Positions 31,854-41,833 of a stretch of 64,000 nucleotides of DNA are shown one piece after another. Source of the DNA: Sulfuracidifex metallicus DSM 6482 = JCM 9184 (GTDB taxonomy: Archaea; Thermoproteota; Thermoprotei_A; Sulfolobales; Sulfolobaceae); assembly GCA_032834875.1 (NCBI GenBank), contig CP135238.1, positions 440,011 through 504,010 of the forward strand, given 5' to 3'. The translations under genes were made by a program, and so were the position numbers. A model generated the notes under the pieces. The model was given only the letters and a program-made list of their open reading frames with translations. It was not told where the DNA came from and searched no databases. The first letter of the stretch is position 1. Every line of letters begins with the position of its first letter.

Positions 31854-32465
31854 ATGATATCTGATCAAATAAAGGAATATATAAACTCGGTTAACGCCAG
31901 ATTAATGGAAAGGTTTGATAATAGGGAAAAATTACTTCTAATGTCAAGGGAACTCATAAGATATTGTGGCGAAACCGTCTCTCTTTCTCATAGAGGTGAA
32001 AAAGAGAGGGCTCTAAAAAGATATCAAGACGCAATAAAGAAATCAAAGGAAATAGAACAAGTTGTAAGCAACTTTCCAGAGCTACTTTACGGAGATGTCG
32101 GAACTGCATTCCAAGAACTGGCCGAAGCTTCTGTGGTTATATCAATGTATTTTGGAGAGAAGTTAAATCTTGCGTCTGACCTTGGTGTACCTGATACATA
32201 TTATATCACTGGAATAGCAGATTCCGTAGGTGAGATGAGAAGGAGGGTTCTGGAACTTTTGAAGGAAGGAAAAAACCAAGAAGCAGAAAAAACGTATCGG
32301 ATAATGGAAGATATTTATCAAACGCTCTGGAACTTGGAGTATCCTAAGTCCGTAGTTCCTGGTTTGAGACAAAAAGTAGATGCCTTGAGGAGAATACTGG
32401 AAGAAACATATCACGATATTTTCCTGGCTTCTTTAAGAATATCTTCCGATAATGTGGTCCACTAG
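31854..32465 (+). CDS. Translin-family protein
   Basis: This all-helical protein is of the translin/TRAX type (COG2178), a family that binds or cleaves RNA or single-stranded DNA. It has [24 protein letters not shown]-like N-terminal helices, then [37 protein letters not shown], and [18 protein letters not shown] near the end. I chose ATG 31854 over 31839 because the TATA-like CTATTTAT (31824-31831) lies about 26 bp before it, fitting a leaderless mRNA. The 3' end overlaps the convergent argX gene by 33 bp. Confidence 0.82.
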   Translation: MISDQIKEYINSVNARLMERFDNREKLLLMSRELIRYCGETVSLSHRGEKERALKRYQDAIKKSKEIEQVVSNFPELLYGDVGTAFQELAEASVVISMYFGEKLNLASDLGVPDTYYITGIADSVGEMRRRVLELLKEGKNQEAEKTYRIMEDIYQTLWNLEYPKSVVPGLRQKVDALRRILEETYHDIFLASLRISSDNVVH

Positions 32466-33278
32466 TCTCTCTGCAACGTTTATTCCAGTTGCAACAAGGA
32501 ATCCCTTGAATTCGGGAGAGTCGTTCAGCTCGTTAATTACATACCCTTTCTTTGGATGTTCAAGTATATCTATTGATATAAACTCTCCCATAACTGTCTT
32601 AGAAGCCTTTAAAACTAGATCCTTAAGGTCATTGTCAACTTCCAACTTGGATGGCATTCCTCCAAGCGCCACGTTTGCTCTCCAATCGTTAGGTGGAATG
32701 TTCCTAGCGTAGCAACCAACCAGCTGATCTCCTATCGTTATACACCTTATATCCCGTCCTTTGTATTGTATATACTCCTGTACAATGTGAACCTTAAGAG
32801 CTGCATTTCCCAACATTTCTCTATGTTCGATTATAGTTTTGCCCTCCATTATGTCCCTTATTAAGGATACCATCCTTCCCCAGCTTCCTATTGGTGGCTT
32901 GTCTATGACGGGAAACGTCATCTCTTCGTATGCCTTCATAGTGGAGTCTGGTGACATAGAGATAAGAGAATCTGGTATTGGTATGTTTTCCTTAAAGAGT
33001 TTTGAGTAAGTTAATATCTTGTCTCCACATATGGTGATGGCATCAGTAGAATTTATTGTATGCACTCCTGCAGATTCTAGCACAGCACTGGCATACAGTC
33101 CCCTATACATGCTTATGGTTCTAATTATGGCTACGTCGTATCTACCCATTGCCTTATTAAATGGAAGTGGCTCCATTGAGGCATTTATCACATCATAATT
33201 TACTTTCCTTGAATTTAAGGCATTTATTAACATTTTTTCCTCTTGCCTAATTATGTCTACTACCAGAGCTAGTTTCAT
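32433..33278 (-). CDS. argX: ATP-grasp ligase of the LysX/ArgX family, probable glutamate--LysW ligase
   Basis: This 281-residue ATP-grasp enzyme joins an amino acid to the C-terminal glutamate of the carrier LysW. Motifs: [15 protein letters not shown] near residue 125, [15 protein letters not shown], and the metal/substrate motif [12 protein letters not shown] near 258. Sulfolobales have two such enzymes: LysX (aminoadipate) and ArgX (glutamate, leading to ornithine and arginine). The C-terminal EFKGF and the position as last gene of argG-argH-carA-carB favour ArgX. The start overlaps carB by 4 bp. Confidence 0.85.
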   Translation of the reverse strand: MKLALVVDIIRQEEKMLINALNSRKVNYDVINASMEPLPFNKAMGRYDVAIIRTISMYRGLYASAVLESAGVHTINSTDAITICGDKILTYSKLFKENIPIPDSLISMSPDSTMKAYEEMTFPVIDKPPIGSWGRMVSLIRDIMEGKTIIEHREMLGNAALKVHIVQEYIQYKGRDIRCITIGDQLVGCYARNIPPNDWRANVALGGMPSKLEVDNDLKDLVLKASKTVMGEFISIDILEHPKKGYVINELNDSPEFKGFLVATGINVAERLVDHIIGRYS

Positions 33279-36200
33279 ATTCCACCACCATATTCGCTAA
33301 TTTCAAAAAACGTAATATCTTCCTTATTAAATGCCTTAGATACCTCAGAGGCTAGCCTAGCATTAAGAATGAGAGGAATATTAAGGTCTGCCGCAAGCCT
33401 CCTAACATTATAATCTTTGCTTTCCAAGAATCCCTCTGTTACAACTATTCCTATCTCTTTCTTTAGGAGAAGTTCCTCTGCGGGTTTAAGTGCAACTACC
33501 TCGCCCTCTTTTATATTTAACCCATCAAGGGTTATTATATCCAAACCATACTGGCTTAAATTCCTTGCTGTTTCTTCCAGATATTCAACGTTCCTTTCAC
33601 CGTATACAAGCGCTTTCTTTCCCTTGTCTGGTATAGCGTTAGGAGGAGAGGATAACCAGCTCTTTATTAAAGCGTCGTAAAAGTCAACGCCGAACGAGGC
33701 AACCTCACCCGTACTTCTCATCTCAGGTCCTAAGAAAGGATATGCCCCTCTCAGCTGAGCCCATGAAAACTCGGGAGACTTCACAGCCCAGCTTGATGAA
33801 GGAGGCTCGTAGAATTCTTCGTCCTGATCTAATCCCTTTTCTATTGCCTCTACGGCCTTGCCTATAATGTTGAAACCCTTAGCCTTACTTGTGAATGGCA
33901 TTGACCTACTAGCCCTCATGTTCATCTCGATAACGTAAGGAGTGTTGTCCTTGATCACCATCTGCAGATTGAAAGGTCCTTTAACTCCAAGTTCGTTAAC
34001 TATAGAAACCGCATATTTCTTCATCCTTAGAACTAGGTCGTGAGTTAGCTTTCTGTTAGGTATTGAGATAGTTGCATCTCCGCTGTGTACTCCTGCCTCT
34101 TCCACATGTTCAAGTACTGCGCCTATTACCTTTTTACCGTCTGTTGCCCCGTCAATTTCTGCCTCTACTGCATCAGTTAGATACTTTGATATTACGACAG
34201 GATATTTTTCAGATATTTTGCTTGCTCTAGATAATATTGAGTTAAGTTCAACATTATTATATGCAACTGCCATTGAGGATCCGCTCAGTACGTAGCTAGG
34301 TCTAACCAGCACTGGGAAACCTACTTCATCAATGAAACGACGTAGTTGAGATATATCCCTTGCTGAGATCCACTTTGGCTGAGGTATGCCAAGCTTATCT
34401 AAAAGTGAGGAAAACTTCTCCCTGTCTTCTGCTGAGTCCACAGCAGAGCCTGATGAACCATATATCCTAATTCCTTCTTCCTCTAGCTTCTTAGCAATGG
34501 AGTTGCCCAGCTGACCTCCCGAGAACAGACATACGTCAGTGAAGCCTTCCTTCTTTACTATATCCTTAACCTTCTCTACGGATATTTCGTCGAAGAAAAG
34601 TTTGCCAGCTATATCCCAGTCCGTGGATACCGTCTCTGGGTTATAGTTGAGGACAGCAACATCATCAAAGTACTTCCTGGCTTCGTTAAGGACAGAAACG
34701 ACGCTCCAATCGAACTCAACTGAGACTCCTATCCTGAAACCACCTGCTCCTACAACTAGCAATTTCCTTCCATCAGAAGGCTTAACATCGTCCTCAACGC
34801 CCTTATAGGTAGTGTAAAGGTAGTTTGTTACAGCATCCCATTCCCCCGCTAAAGTGTCAATTCTCTTAATTCTGGGATATATTCCCTCCCTATCTCTTAT
34901 CTTAGCTTCGTCCTGCAGTTGTTCATCTGAGAATCCTAACGTTTTCAAATATTGGATTAATTCCGCATTCAGATTAGGCTCCTTCCTAAATTTTTCGTAT
35001 ATGTCAACTAATGCCTTAAGCTTCATGAGGAAGAACTTGTCAACGCCATAAGAATCATAGACTTCATCGATTGTAGCTCCCTCCTTAAAGGCTTTCATTG
35101 CATATAAAAACCAGTAAGGTCTCTTCTGTCTCATATAGTTTAAAGCCTCGTCCTTGGTTATGGAGGAGAAATATATCTTACCGCCCACAAGACCTGGCTC
35201 GCCTATATCTAGCATCCTTACGGCCTTTTGGAACGTCTCCTCGAATGTCCTTCCGATGCTCATTACTTCTCCTATGCTTTTCATCTCAGTAGCTAGAGAG
35301 CTATCCACATGTTCGAATTTGGACATATCCCATCTGGGAATTTTCATGACTAGGTAGTCCAGACTTGGCTCGAAGAAGGCTGTAGTCTTACCAGATACTT
35401 TATTTAAAATCTCGTAAATTGAGTAGCCTAAGGATAACTTGGCTGACACATACGCAAGTGGATATCCTGTAGCCTTGCTTGCAAGTGCACTTGATCTAGA
35501 CATCCTTGGGTTGGTCTCTATAATGAAGAAATCGTAAGATGATGGATTCAGCGCAAACTGAACGTTACATTCTCCTACTAGATCTATTGACTTTGCAACC
35601 TCTATTGACAGCGTCCTCATGTCCTGAAACTCCTTATTGTCTAGGGTTTGACAAGGTGATATCACGGTTGATTCGCCTGTATGAACGCCCATTGGGTCAA
35701 GGTTCTCAATACAAGCTACTACAGCTGCATTCCCCTTGCTGTCCCTCACTACTTCGTATTCAAGTTCCTTCCAGAAGTGAAGGTATTTCTCTATTAAGAC
35801 TTCACCTATATAGCTTTGGGATAGAGCCCTGATTATATTCTCCCTTAGTTCGTTCTCATTCCACGCTACAGTAGAGCCTCTGCCACCCAAGTTGAAGCTA
35901 ACCCTGACCATTACTGGATATCCTAAAACCTTGGCTTTCTTCAGCGCCTCATCCACGCTTGTTGCACTCATGCTTGGAGGTACTGGAAGGTTCCTCTCAA
36001 TCATTGTCTCTCTGAATTTCTCTCTGCTCAATGCCCTCTCTATACCTTGAATTGGAGTGCCCAGTACCTTTATTCCGTACTGTTGAAGTATTCCTTTCTT
36101 GAATAGATCAATCCCGACATTAAGAGCAGTTTGCCCTCCGAATCCTATTGCTATGGCGTCTGGTCTCTCTTTTTCTATAACCTTGGCTACGGACCACCAC

Positions 36201-36403
36201 GTAACGGGAACCATGTAAATCTTATCTGCGAATTGCTTGCTGGTCTGGACTGTAGCTACGTTTGAGTTTACTAATACTTGAGAGATTCCTTCTTCCCTGA
36301 AGGCTTTTAGAGCTTGGCTTGCAGAGTAATCAAATTCTGCAGCTTCAGCAATCTTTATAGGACCTGAGCCTATTACCATCACTTTCTTAGGAGTTTCAAC
36401 CAT
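33275..36403 (-). CDS. carB: Carbamoyl-phosphate synthase large subunit
   Basis: This 1042-residue protein has both ATP-grasp halves. The first begins [20 protein letters not shown] and carries [13 protein letters not shown]; the second begins about residue 545 ([19 protein letters not shown]) with [13 protein letters not shown]. The C-terminal MGS-like allosteric domain occupies about 920-1042. It makes carbamoyl phosphate for both arginine and pyrimidine synthesis using ammonia tunnelled from CarA. The length is close to the usual 1050-1070. It overlaps carA by 8 bp and argX by 4 bp. Confidence 0.96.
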   Translation of the reverse strand: MVETPKKVMVIGSGPIKIAEAAEFDYSASQALKAFREEGISQVLVNSNVATVQTSKQFADKIYMVPVTWWSVAKVIEKERPDAIAIGFGGQTALNVGIDLFKKGILQQYGIKVLGTPIQGIERALSREKFRETMIERNLPVPPSMSATSVDEALKKAKVLGYPVMVRVSFNLGGRGSTVAWNENELRENIIRALSQSYIGEVLIEKYLHFWKELEYEVVRDSKGNAAVVACIENLDPMGVHTGESTVISPCQTLDNKEFQDMRTLSIEVAKSIDLVGECNVQFALNPSSYDFFIIETNPRMSRSSALASKATGYPLAYVSAKLSLGYSIYEILNKVSGKTTAFFEPSLDYLVMKIPRWDMSKFEHVDSSLATEMKSIGEVMSIGRTFEETFQKAVRMLDIGEPGLVGGKIYFSSITKDEALNYMRQKRPYWFLYAMKAFKEGATIDEVYDSYGVDKFFLMKLKALVDIYEKFRKEPNLNAELIQYLKTLGFSDEQLQDEAKIRDREGIYPRIKRIDTLAGEWDAVTNYLYTTYKGVEDDVKPSDGRKLLVVGAGGFRIGVSVEFDWSVVSVLNEARKYFDDVAVLNYNPETVSTDWDIAGKLFFDEISVEKVKDIVKKEGFTDVCLFSGGQLGNSIAKKLEEEGIRIYGSSGSAVDSAEDREKFSSLLDKLGIPQPKWISARDISQLRRFIDEVGFPVLVRPSYVLSGSSMAVAYNNVELNSILSRASKISEKYPVVISKYLTDAVEAEIDGATDGKKVIGAVLEHVEEAGVHSGDATISIPNRKLTHDLVLRMKKYAVSIVNELGVKGPFNLQMVIKDNTPYVIEMNMRASRSMPFTSKAKGFNIIGKAVEAIEKGLDQDEEFYEPPSSSWAVKSPEFSWAQLRGAYPFLGPEMRSTGEVASFGVDFYDALIKSWLSSPPNAIPDKGKKALVYGERNVEYLEETARNLSQYGLDIITLDGLNIKEGEVVALKPAEELLLKKEIGIVVTEGFLESKDYNVRRLAADLNIPLILNARLASEVSKAFNKEDITFFEISEYGGGI

Positions 36404-37514
36404 TTGATTCCACCATCTTGGCGAACTTCTTAAATACCCAAGTCACGTCCCATGGACCAGGACGTGCCTCTGGGTGAAATTGAGTAGTTATAATAGGTAA
36501 CTTTTCATGGTACATCCCCTCCACTGTTCCATCGTCAGGATTATAGAACCACACCTTCATGCCCTTGGGAACATCATCCTTAGAAAGGACAGCATAACCA
36601 TGATTGTGAGTAGTTATATATCCTTCTCCAGTTGTCAAGTCCACAACAGCCTTGTTTATGGCTCTATGACCGAACTTCATCTTCCTTACTTTACCTCCTA
36701 AAGCAATGGTAAGTAACTGGTGACCTAGACATATACCCATTGTAGGCAACTTGTATTCAAGAATCTCCCTAAAGTTCTTCACTTGATTCACATATAAGTT
36801 GGGGTTCCCTGGACCATTACCGAAGATTATACCCTTAGGGTTATAGTCCATTATTTCCTTCGGTGAGAACCAACATGGAACCCTAACCACTGTGAAGCCT
36901 TGGTCGTATAAACCCTTGATTATTCCATGTTTTGTGCCACAGTCTATCATTACCACTATTCCCTTGTCGCCTCTCCCCTTATGAACTACTGGCGTTTTGG
37001 GAGAAGTTAACGGAGAGAAGTCGGTCTCATCATACCTCTTTTGGAGGTACTTCTTAGGATCGTCTATTTCCATGCCTGATGCTATTATACCCATCATTGA
37101 TCCCTCAGTCCTTACTCTCTTTACTATGGCTCTAGTGTCCACGTCTGAAACTCCAGGTATTTCCTCGTCAGATAGCCATTTACTCAATGACCTTTCCGAG
37201 TTCCACTTGTAAGGTTCTGTCACTTCAGTCACTACCAGACCCTCCACTTGAATTGAATCTGACTCGAAATTTTGGTAAATTCCCTCAACAGCCTGCTTCC
37301 TTGGAACGCCGTAATTTCCAATTAATGGATGAGTTAAAACTAAGATCTGTCCCCTATACGAAGGATCAGTTAAACTTTCAGGATAGCCGTTCATTGCTGT
37401 GCTGAATACAACCTCACCGGCTCTAATCCCTTTAGCACCGAAGCCACAGCCTTGTAAAAGGGTTCCGTCCTCCAAGTACACATAACCTAAATAGTCACTC
37501 TTGCAGTAGATCAT
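36396..37514 (-). CDS. carA: Carbamoyl-phosphate synthase small (glutaminase) subunit
   Basis: This 372-residue protein has an N-terminal CarA domain ([38 protein letters not shown]) and a C-terminal class I glutamine amidotransferase. The nucleophile Cys is in [10 protein letters not shown] near residue 264 and the His/Glu pair in [12 protein letters not shown] near 347. It supplies ammonia to CarB. It overlaps argH by 20 bp at its start and carB by 8 bp at its end, which implies coupled translation. Confidence 0.96.
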   Translation of the reverse strand: MIYCKSDYLGYVYLEDGTLLQGCGFGAKGIRAGEVVFSTAMNGYPESLTDPSYRGQILVLTHPLIGNYGVPRKQAVEGIYQNFESDSIQVEGLVVTEVTEPYKWNSERSLSKWLSDEEIPGVSDVDTRAIVKRVRTEGSMMGIIASGMEIDDPKKYLQKRYDETDFSPLTSPKTPVVHKGRGDKGIVVMIDCGTKHGIIKGLYDQGFTVVRVPCWFSPKEIMDYNPKGIIFGNGPGNPNLYVNQVKNFREILEYKLPTMGICLGHQLLTIALGGKVRKMKFGHRAINKAVVDLTTGEGYITTHNHGYAVLSKDDVPKGMKVWFYNPDDGTVEGMYHEKLPIITTQFHPEARPGPWDVTWVFKKFAKMVESNG

Positions 37515-38847
37515 CTTCTATCACCTTCATTAAGTTAAGCCCGTTCCTAATCTTTAAGGAGAAAGAAGTTAACTTGGCTTTGTCCTCTTTCAATTTATTT
37601 CTTTTAATTTTTATCTCTTCTGTTATTAAATCAGGGTTAGGAGAACCTATGACTGCCTTCATTTTGATAGAATCCCTAGCTTTTAAGTTTGACTCAAAGG
37701 TTCCCTCTTTGATTCTCTTGGCTACTTCAAAGTAAGCTTGCCTATAAGGCATTTTTCCCCTTATTGAGGAAAGTTCGGCTTCATCTGTAGATAACGACTT
37801 CGAATCTGTTAGTTCCCTTTTTACCTTCAAGCCAAGTATAGCTGACTTAAATACCTTAAGGGAAGATGTTGACTCCTCCATAACGTTCCAATAATGCGCG
37901 TTCATCTCTTGAAGGTCTAGGTCGTAGCCTGAGGGAATTCCTTTATAAATAGCTAAGAGGGAAAGTGCCTCACCTATAACTGTTCCAGCCTTTGCCCTCA
38001 AAGTTTCCATCGTCACCGCGTTCCTTTTATGAGGCATTAAGCTACTAGTGCTTACATGAGAGTCAGGTAAGTCTATTACATCAACGATATTTGACGAAAG
38101 TAAAATCAAGTCCTCCGCTATTCTGCTTAGGGATGACATCATATTGGCTACTTCTAGGACAGGCGATATCAGGTCCGACCTGGAGCCAGTTGCAAACAAC
38201 GTATTATATGCTAGATCGTCGAAACCTAACATTTCAGCTTCCTTAAGCCTATCAATCTTCAGATTTGTCCCAACTATTGCACCTGCCCCTAGCGGAGATC
38301 GATTAATCAAAGGCATTAGGGAAAAAATTGCCGACCACCTTGAAGAGATTTCCTCCTCTATATATAGTAGGTAGTGAGATAATGTAGATGGTTGAGCTAA
38401 TTGAAAATGAGTGTAGACCGGAAATATCACATCCTTGTTCTCCTCAGCTTTAACTATGATTGCTTCCCTGACTTCCAACATGGTAGTTAGTAATTCAATT
38501 AATGCATTTCTCATCTTCAGTCTGAGTGCAGTGGAAACGTGATCATTCCTGCTCCTTGCTAAGCCTACCCATCCGCCGTTTTCTCCCGTCTGACTTATGA
38601 GATGATCCTCTAGAGCCTCATGCACATCCTCATATCCTTCCTTAATCTCCTTAAATGAGTTGACAGACTTTATCAACTCCTTTGTTACGTCCTTAGCTAT
38701 GACACCAGCAAGGTAAAGCGATATAATGTGAGCTTTCATAGTAAGTTTAACCTGATCTAGTATAGCTTGATCTCCAGCTACGGAATTAGTATAGTCTACC
38801 ACTTCGTCCTTAGCGTTGCCCCAAGTTCTATACAGCATCTCATCCAA
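37495..38847 (-). CDS. argH: Argininosuccinate lyase
   Basis: This 450-residue fumarase/aspartase-superfamily enzyme splits argininosuccinate into arginine and fumarate. The superfamily signature SSLMPHKRNAVTMETLRAKA lies near residue 275, after GLARSRNDHVSTALRLKM near 100 and YTHFQLAQPSTLSHYLLY near 150. It follows argG with an 8-bp overlap and overlaps carA by 20 bp. Confidence 0.95.
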   Translation of the reverse strand: MDEMLYRTWGNAKDEVVDYTNSVAGDQAILDQVKLTMKAHIISLYLAGVIAKDVTKELIKSVNSFKEIKEGYEDVHEALEDHLISQTGENGGWVGLARSRNDHVSTALRLKMRNALIELLTTMLEVREAIIVKAEENKDVIFPVYTHFQLAQPSTLSHYLLYIEEEISSRWSAIFSLMPLINRSPLGAGAIVGTNLKIDRLKEAEMLGFDDLAYNTLFATGSRSDLISPVLEVANMMSSLSRIAEDLILLSSNIVDVIDLPDSHVSTSSLMPHKRNAVTMETLRAKAGTVIGEALSLLAIYKGIPSGYDLDLQEMNAHYWNVMEESTSSLKVFKSAILGLKVKRELTDSKSLSTDEAELSSIRGKMPYRQAYFEVAKRIKEGTFESNLKARDSIKMKAVIGSPNPDLITEEIKIKRNKLKEDKAKLTSFSLKIRNGLNLMKVIEDDLLQE

Positions 38848-40015
38848 ACCTCGTCTTATGAGCTAATAGAGAATGCATTCCCCAGATTTCTATGAAGCCC
38901 CTTGCCATCTCGTCAGATGGATACCAACCCTTGTTGTAGCTGGCAACCTTCTCTGAATATGGCGAGAATTGGGAAGACCTACCTACTACGATAGCACCTG
39001 CACCCTCAAGCTTAACTAAGACCTCCCCCGTAACCCACCGATTCATTTCTTCAGCCATATGTTGTATTTCCTCCCTGAGTGGCTCGTACCAAAGACCTTG
39101 ATATACAAGATCTGACCAAATTGAATCCATATACCTTTTGAACCTTAATTCATGAGGTGTCATGACCGTTTTCTCTAAGTCCTGATGTGACAACGTTAAA
39201 GTGAGCGCTGCGGGAGCTTCATAAACTTCCCTTGATTTGAATCCCACTACTCTGTTCTCTATATGATCAACTCTGCCGAAACCATGGCTTCCAACAATCG
39301 AATTAAGAATTTGAATTAATTTTAATAAGTTAAGTTTTTCATCATCAACCGAGACTGGAACTCCCTTATCAAAGCCTATCTTAATGGTGGAGGAATCGGT
39401 CTTGGTTTTCTTAGTCCATTCAAACGCGTCTTCGGGAACTTGAGTCATAGAGTCAGAGATTACATCGCCCTCTATGCTTCTTCCCCAAAGGTTTTCGTCT
39501 ATGCTATATTTGCTACTTTCAGTCTTTATAGGTATCCCTCTCTCCTTTGCATACTTTATCTCGTCATCCCTTGTCATGTTCCAGATTCTGGCTGGAGCAA
39601 TTAGCTTTGATTCTGGATACAAAGCTTTAACCGAAAGATCGAACCTTATTTGATCGTTCCCCTTTGAAGTTGAACCATGAGCGACACCTTCAGCTCCTTC
39701 CTTCTTAGCTATGTTAACTACCTTTTCCGCTATTAATGGCCTAGCCAATGCCGTAGCAAGTGGATAGACTCCCTCATAAAGTGCGTTCAAAAGGATGGCA
39801 TACTTAACGTAATTATTAGCAAATTCCTCTTTTGCATCAATTGTAAAGTGCTTCCAAGACCCAGCTTGATATGCCCTCTCCTCAATCCTCTTAAAGTCGT
39901 CTGGCTGTCCAACATCCACAGTAACTGTTATAACATCGGCCTTGAAGGTTTCCTTTAACCAGGATATCGCAACTGTCGTATCTAAACCTCCAGAGTATGC
40001 TAAGACTATTTTCAT
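38840..40015 (-). CDS. argG: Argininosuccinate synthase
   Basis: This 391-residue enzyme condenses citrulline and aspartate. It has the N-type PP-loop LAYSGGLDTTVAISWL at residues 4-19, AHGSTSKGNDQIRFDL near 113 and SIDENLWGRSIEGD near 170. It is the first gene of the leftward argG-argH-carA-carB-argX operon. A TATA-like ATTTATAA (about 40039-40046) lies about 26 bp before the ATG, so the transcript is probably leaderless. An 8-bp inverted repeat flanks this promoter. Confidence 0.96.
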   Translation of the reverse strand: MKIVLAYSGGLDTTVAISWLKETFKADVITVTVDVGQPDDFKRIEERAYQAGSWKHFTIDAKEEFANNYVKYAILLNALYEGVYPLATALARPLIAEKVVNIAKKEGAEGVAHGSTSKGNDQIRFDLSVKALYPESKLIAPARIWNMTRDDEIKYAKERGIPIKTESSKYSIDENLWGRSIEGDVISDSMTQVPEDAFEWTKKTKTDSSTIKIGFDKGVPVSVDDEKLNLLKLIQILNSIVGSHGFGRVDHIENRVVGFKSREVYEAPAALTLTLSHQDLEKTVMTPHELRFKRYMDSIWSDLVYQGLWYEPLREEIQHMAEEMNRWVTGEVLVKLEGAGAIVVGRSSQFSPYSEKVASYNKGWYPSDEMARGFIEIWGMHSLLAHKTRFG

Positions 40016-40018
40016 CCC

Positions 40019-40079
40019 TAAAGAACGATGTTAATGAAGTTATAAATGATGACTATAATAAAAATCACGTTGTTCTTTA
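40019..40079. promoter_or_regulatory. argG promoter with flanking inverted repeat
   Basis: TAAAGAAC at 40019-40026 and its complement GTTCTTTA at 40072-40079 form an inverted repeat with centres 53 bp apart, about five helical turns. They bracket the argG TATA box. The proximal arm covers the expected transcription start; the distal arm lies just before the stop of the small ribbon-helix-helix gene. This could be an operator pair for that protein or another regulator (inference). Confidence 0.4.
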
Positions 40080-40090
40080 TAAAGAGCATG

Positions 40091-40240
40091 TTAAAGGTTT
40101 CCTTTAGTTTTCTTTTGAACAAAAAAATCTAGTGCCTCCTTTATAAACTCAGTTCTACTATCTTTATTTAATTTTTTACAATAAAAGTCAATTTCATTTA
40201 CAACATCCTCCTTTAGTCTGACACTTACAACCTTTCGCAT
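40091..40240 (-). CDS. Small ribbon-helix-helix (CopG/Arc-type) DNA-binding protein
   Basis: I place the start at the internal ATG at 40240 (49 residues), because codons upstream of it encode an unrelated hydrophobic stretch. The protein is a bare RHH fold: strand KVVSVRLKEDVV, helix NEIDFYCKKLNK, turn, helix SRTEFIKEALDFFVQKK. Such proteins dimerise and place paired strands in the DNA major groove. It lies 75 bp upstream of argG on the same strand. Control of the arginine operon is plausible but unproven. A TATA-like TATATA lies at 40250-40255. Confidence 0.72.
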   Translation of the reverse strand: MRKVVSVRLKEDVVNEIDFYCKKLNKDSRTEFIKEALDFFVQKKTKGNL

Positions 40241-40337
40241 AATCTCATGATATATAAGTAATACCCAAATAAAAAGTATGTGAAACCAAAACATATTAAC
40301 TTTAGAAGAAGTATTACGGAGAAAACCTAGCCTAGTA

Positions 40338-40355
40338 TTAACTTGCAGAAGTAAA
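40338..40355. promoter_or_regulatory. One-mismatch copy of the purine-region palindrome
   Basis: TTAACTTGCAGAAGTAAA matches the consensus TTWACTTG-NN-CAAGTWAA of the two purC-upstream palindromes at every specified base but one. It covers the last codons and stop of the zinc-finger gene and lies about 100 bp upstream of the RHH gene start. It may be coding coincidence, or a third operator. Confidence 0.35.
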
Positions 40356-40802
40356 TATTACGGTCTTCTCTTCCTTTGCCTTCTGCAGCTCCTGCTTTAT
40401 CTGGTCAAGACGTGTCTGCATTTCTTTTATAGCTACCGTAAGTGCCTCTTTGTGATATTTTCTAACATGTTCTTCTGTGTCTTCTCTTGACATTGTCATG
40501 CTACATATCGAGCATTTATACATACCATCATCACTTCTCTTGACAATCGGTTTAATGTTGACTGAAATGTCCTTAAGAATCGGGACAATCTTCTTCGCCT
40601 TGCCCTCGCTTCCACTTTTCTCAATAATTCTCTGCGCGTAGCCACGGAGTTGATGCTTTGAGATGTTATACTTATATGCAACTGAGGCTGGACCCTCACC
40701 TTTGACTAGGTACTCCTCAAGTGCATTGAGGACGTAGTCACTTCCTCCCAATATTTTTAGAGCTATATAATTTATTAAAGACTTTACATCTGTCTGCTTC
40801 AT
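40338..40802 (-). CDS. Helix-turn-helix / C2H2 zinc-finger / coiled-coil protein
   Basis: This 154-residue protein has three visible parts. Residues 1-60 are helical with a helix-turn-helix-like segment (GPASVAYKYNISKHQLRGYA). Residues about 93-118 hold a C2H2 finger, CSICSMTMSREDTEEHVRKYH (Cys-x2-Cys, His-x4-His). Residues about 118-150 form a charged coiled coil. It is probably a Sulfolobales DNA-binding protein. A TATA-like TTTTTAAAC (about 40838-40846) lies upstream. It follows purM with its own promoter. Confidence 0.75.
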   Translation of the reverse strand: MKQTDVKSLINYIALKILGGSDYVLNALEEYLVKGEGPASVAYKYNISKHQLRGYAQRIIEKSGSEGKAKKIVPILKDISVNIKPIVKRSDDGMYKCSICSMTMSREDTEEHVRKYHKEALTVAIKEMQTRLDQIKQELQKAKEEKTVIFTSAS

Positions 40803-40858
40803 GCTTAGTCACTAGAGTGGACTATACGAATTAGAGTTTAAAAACAAGTATGATCATT

Positions 40859-41833
40859 CTATAAATGAAGAACACTGCCTTTGTATGTCCTAAGTATGAC
40901 CTCGGAATGGTCTTTAGTAACTTTTCCGAGATCTATTGCATTGATATTTTTCTCTGCAATTGCCCTTTTAACATCATCTACATGTTCCTCTGAAATAAAT
41001 AAAATCATTCCTATTCCCATATTGAACACTTTATACATTTCATCATGAGGAACCCCAGCATTTTCTATAACTTTAAAAATTTCTGGTGGATCCGGCATTT
41101 TCATGTCAATTCCATAACCAGTTACCCTATGAAGCTTTGAGAAGGATCCTCCAGTTATGTGTGCTGCACCTTTTATTTTATTTAGAACAGATAGGATTAT
41201 ATTTGAGTAAATCGCCGTTGGCTTCATGATTTCTTCGCCGTAGTCCTTCAAGCTAATCTTTCCTTCATCTATTAATCTTCTAACAAGGGAAAACCCGTTG
41301 GAATGTAATCCGTTGCTAGGTAGACCTATGACTAGGTCTCCAGGAGATATCTCTTTACCAGTGATCAATTTCTCTACCTTACCTAGAACAGAACAAGATA
41401 CATCAAAGCCATTGACAACCGATGGCATTATTGCGGTTTCCCCTCCGACTACCTCTGCACCTGCATAATTCGCACCCTTTAGGATGCCCCTAAGGACTGA
41501 CATCACTAAGTCTTTGTCTTCCTTTTCTAGAGCTAAGTAATCAAGAATAGCTAGAGGTCTCGCACCTACGCATGCAATGTCATTGACGTTCATTGCGACG
41601 CAGTCTATTCCTACTGTGTCTAGAATGCCAGTCTTCAATGCTAATAGCGTTTTAGTTCCGACCCCGTCCACATGCATGGCTAGATTGAGATCTCCTATCT
41701 TTATTACGCCTGCATAATGTCCAGCACCTAGAACTGTATTCTTGTAGGTTTTTGAAAGTATATCCACAATTGCGGAATGTATGCCCTTAACGGAGTCCAG
41801 ATCCACTCCGGATTTCTTATATTCGTTCACCAT
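40859..41833 (-). CDS. purM: Phosphoribosylformylglycinamidine cyclo-ligase (AIR synthetase)
   Basis: The start is set at ATG 41833 (324 residues, MVNEYKKSGVDLDSVKG), because that is the family N-terminus; an ATG 21 bp upstream adds unlikely residues. PurM motifs: AMHVDGVGTKTLLAL, AMNVNDIACVGARPLAILDYLA, VGGETAIMPSVVNGFDVSCS and GLPSNGLHSNGFSLVRRL, ending with HITGGSF. It closes formylglycinamidine ribotide to aminoimidazole ribotide. It is the last gene of the purine operon and overlaps the purD stop by 7 bp. Confidence 0.95.
   Translation of the reverse strand: MVNEYKKSGVDLDSVKGIHSAIVDILSKTYKNTVLGAGHYAGVIKIGDLNLAMHVDGVGTKTLLALKTGILDTVGIDCVAMNVNDIACVGARPLAILDYLALEKEDKDLVMSVLRGILKGANYAGAEVVGGETAIMPSVVNGFDVSCSVLGKVEKLITGKEISPGDLVIGLPSNGLHSNGFSLVRRLIDEGKISLKDYGEEIMKPTAIYSNIILSVLNKIKGAAHITGGSFSKLHRVTGYGIDMKMPDPPEIFKVIENAGVPHDEMYKVFNMGIGMILFISEEHVDDVKRAIAEKNINAIDLGKVTKDHSEVILRTYKGSVLHL

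Noticed and set aside
35539-35832. 97-residue plus-strand frame inside carB
   Set aside because: The minus strand here encodes conserved ATP-grasp sequence of CarB; the plus frame has no motif.
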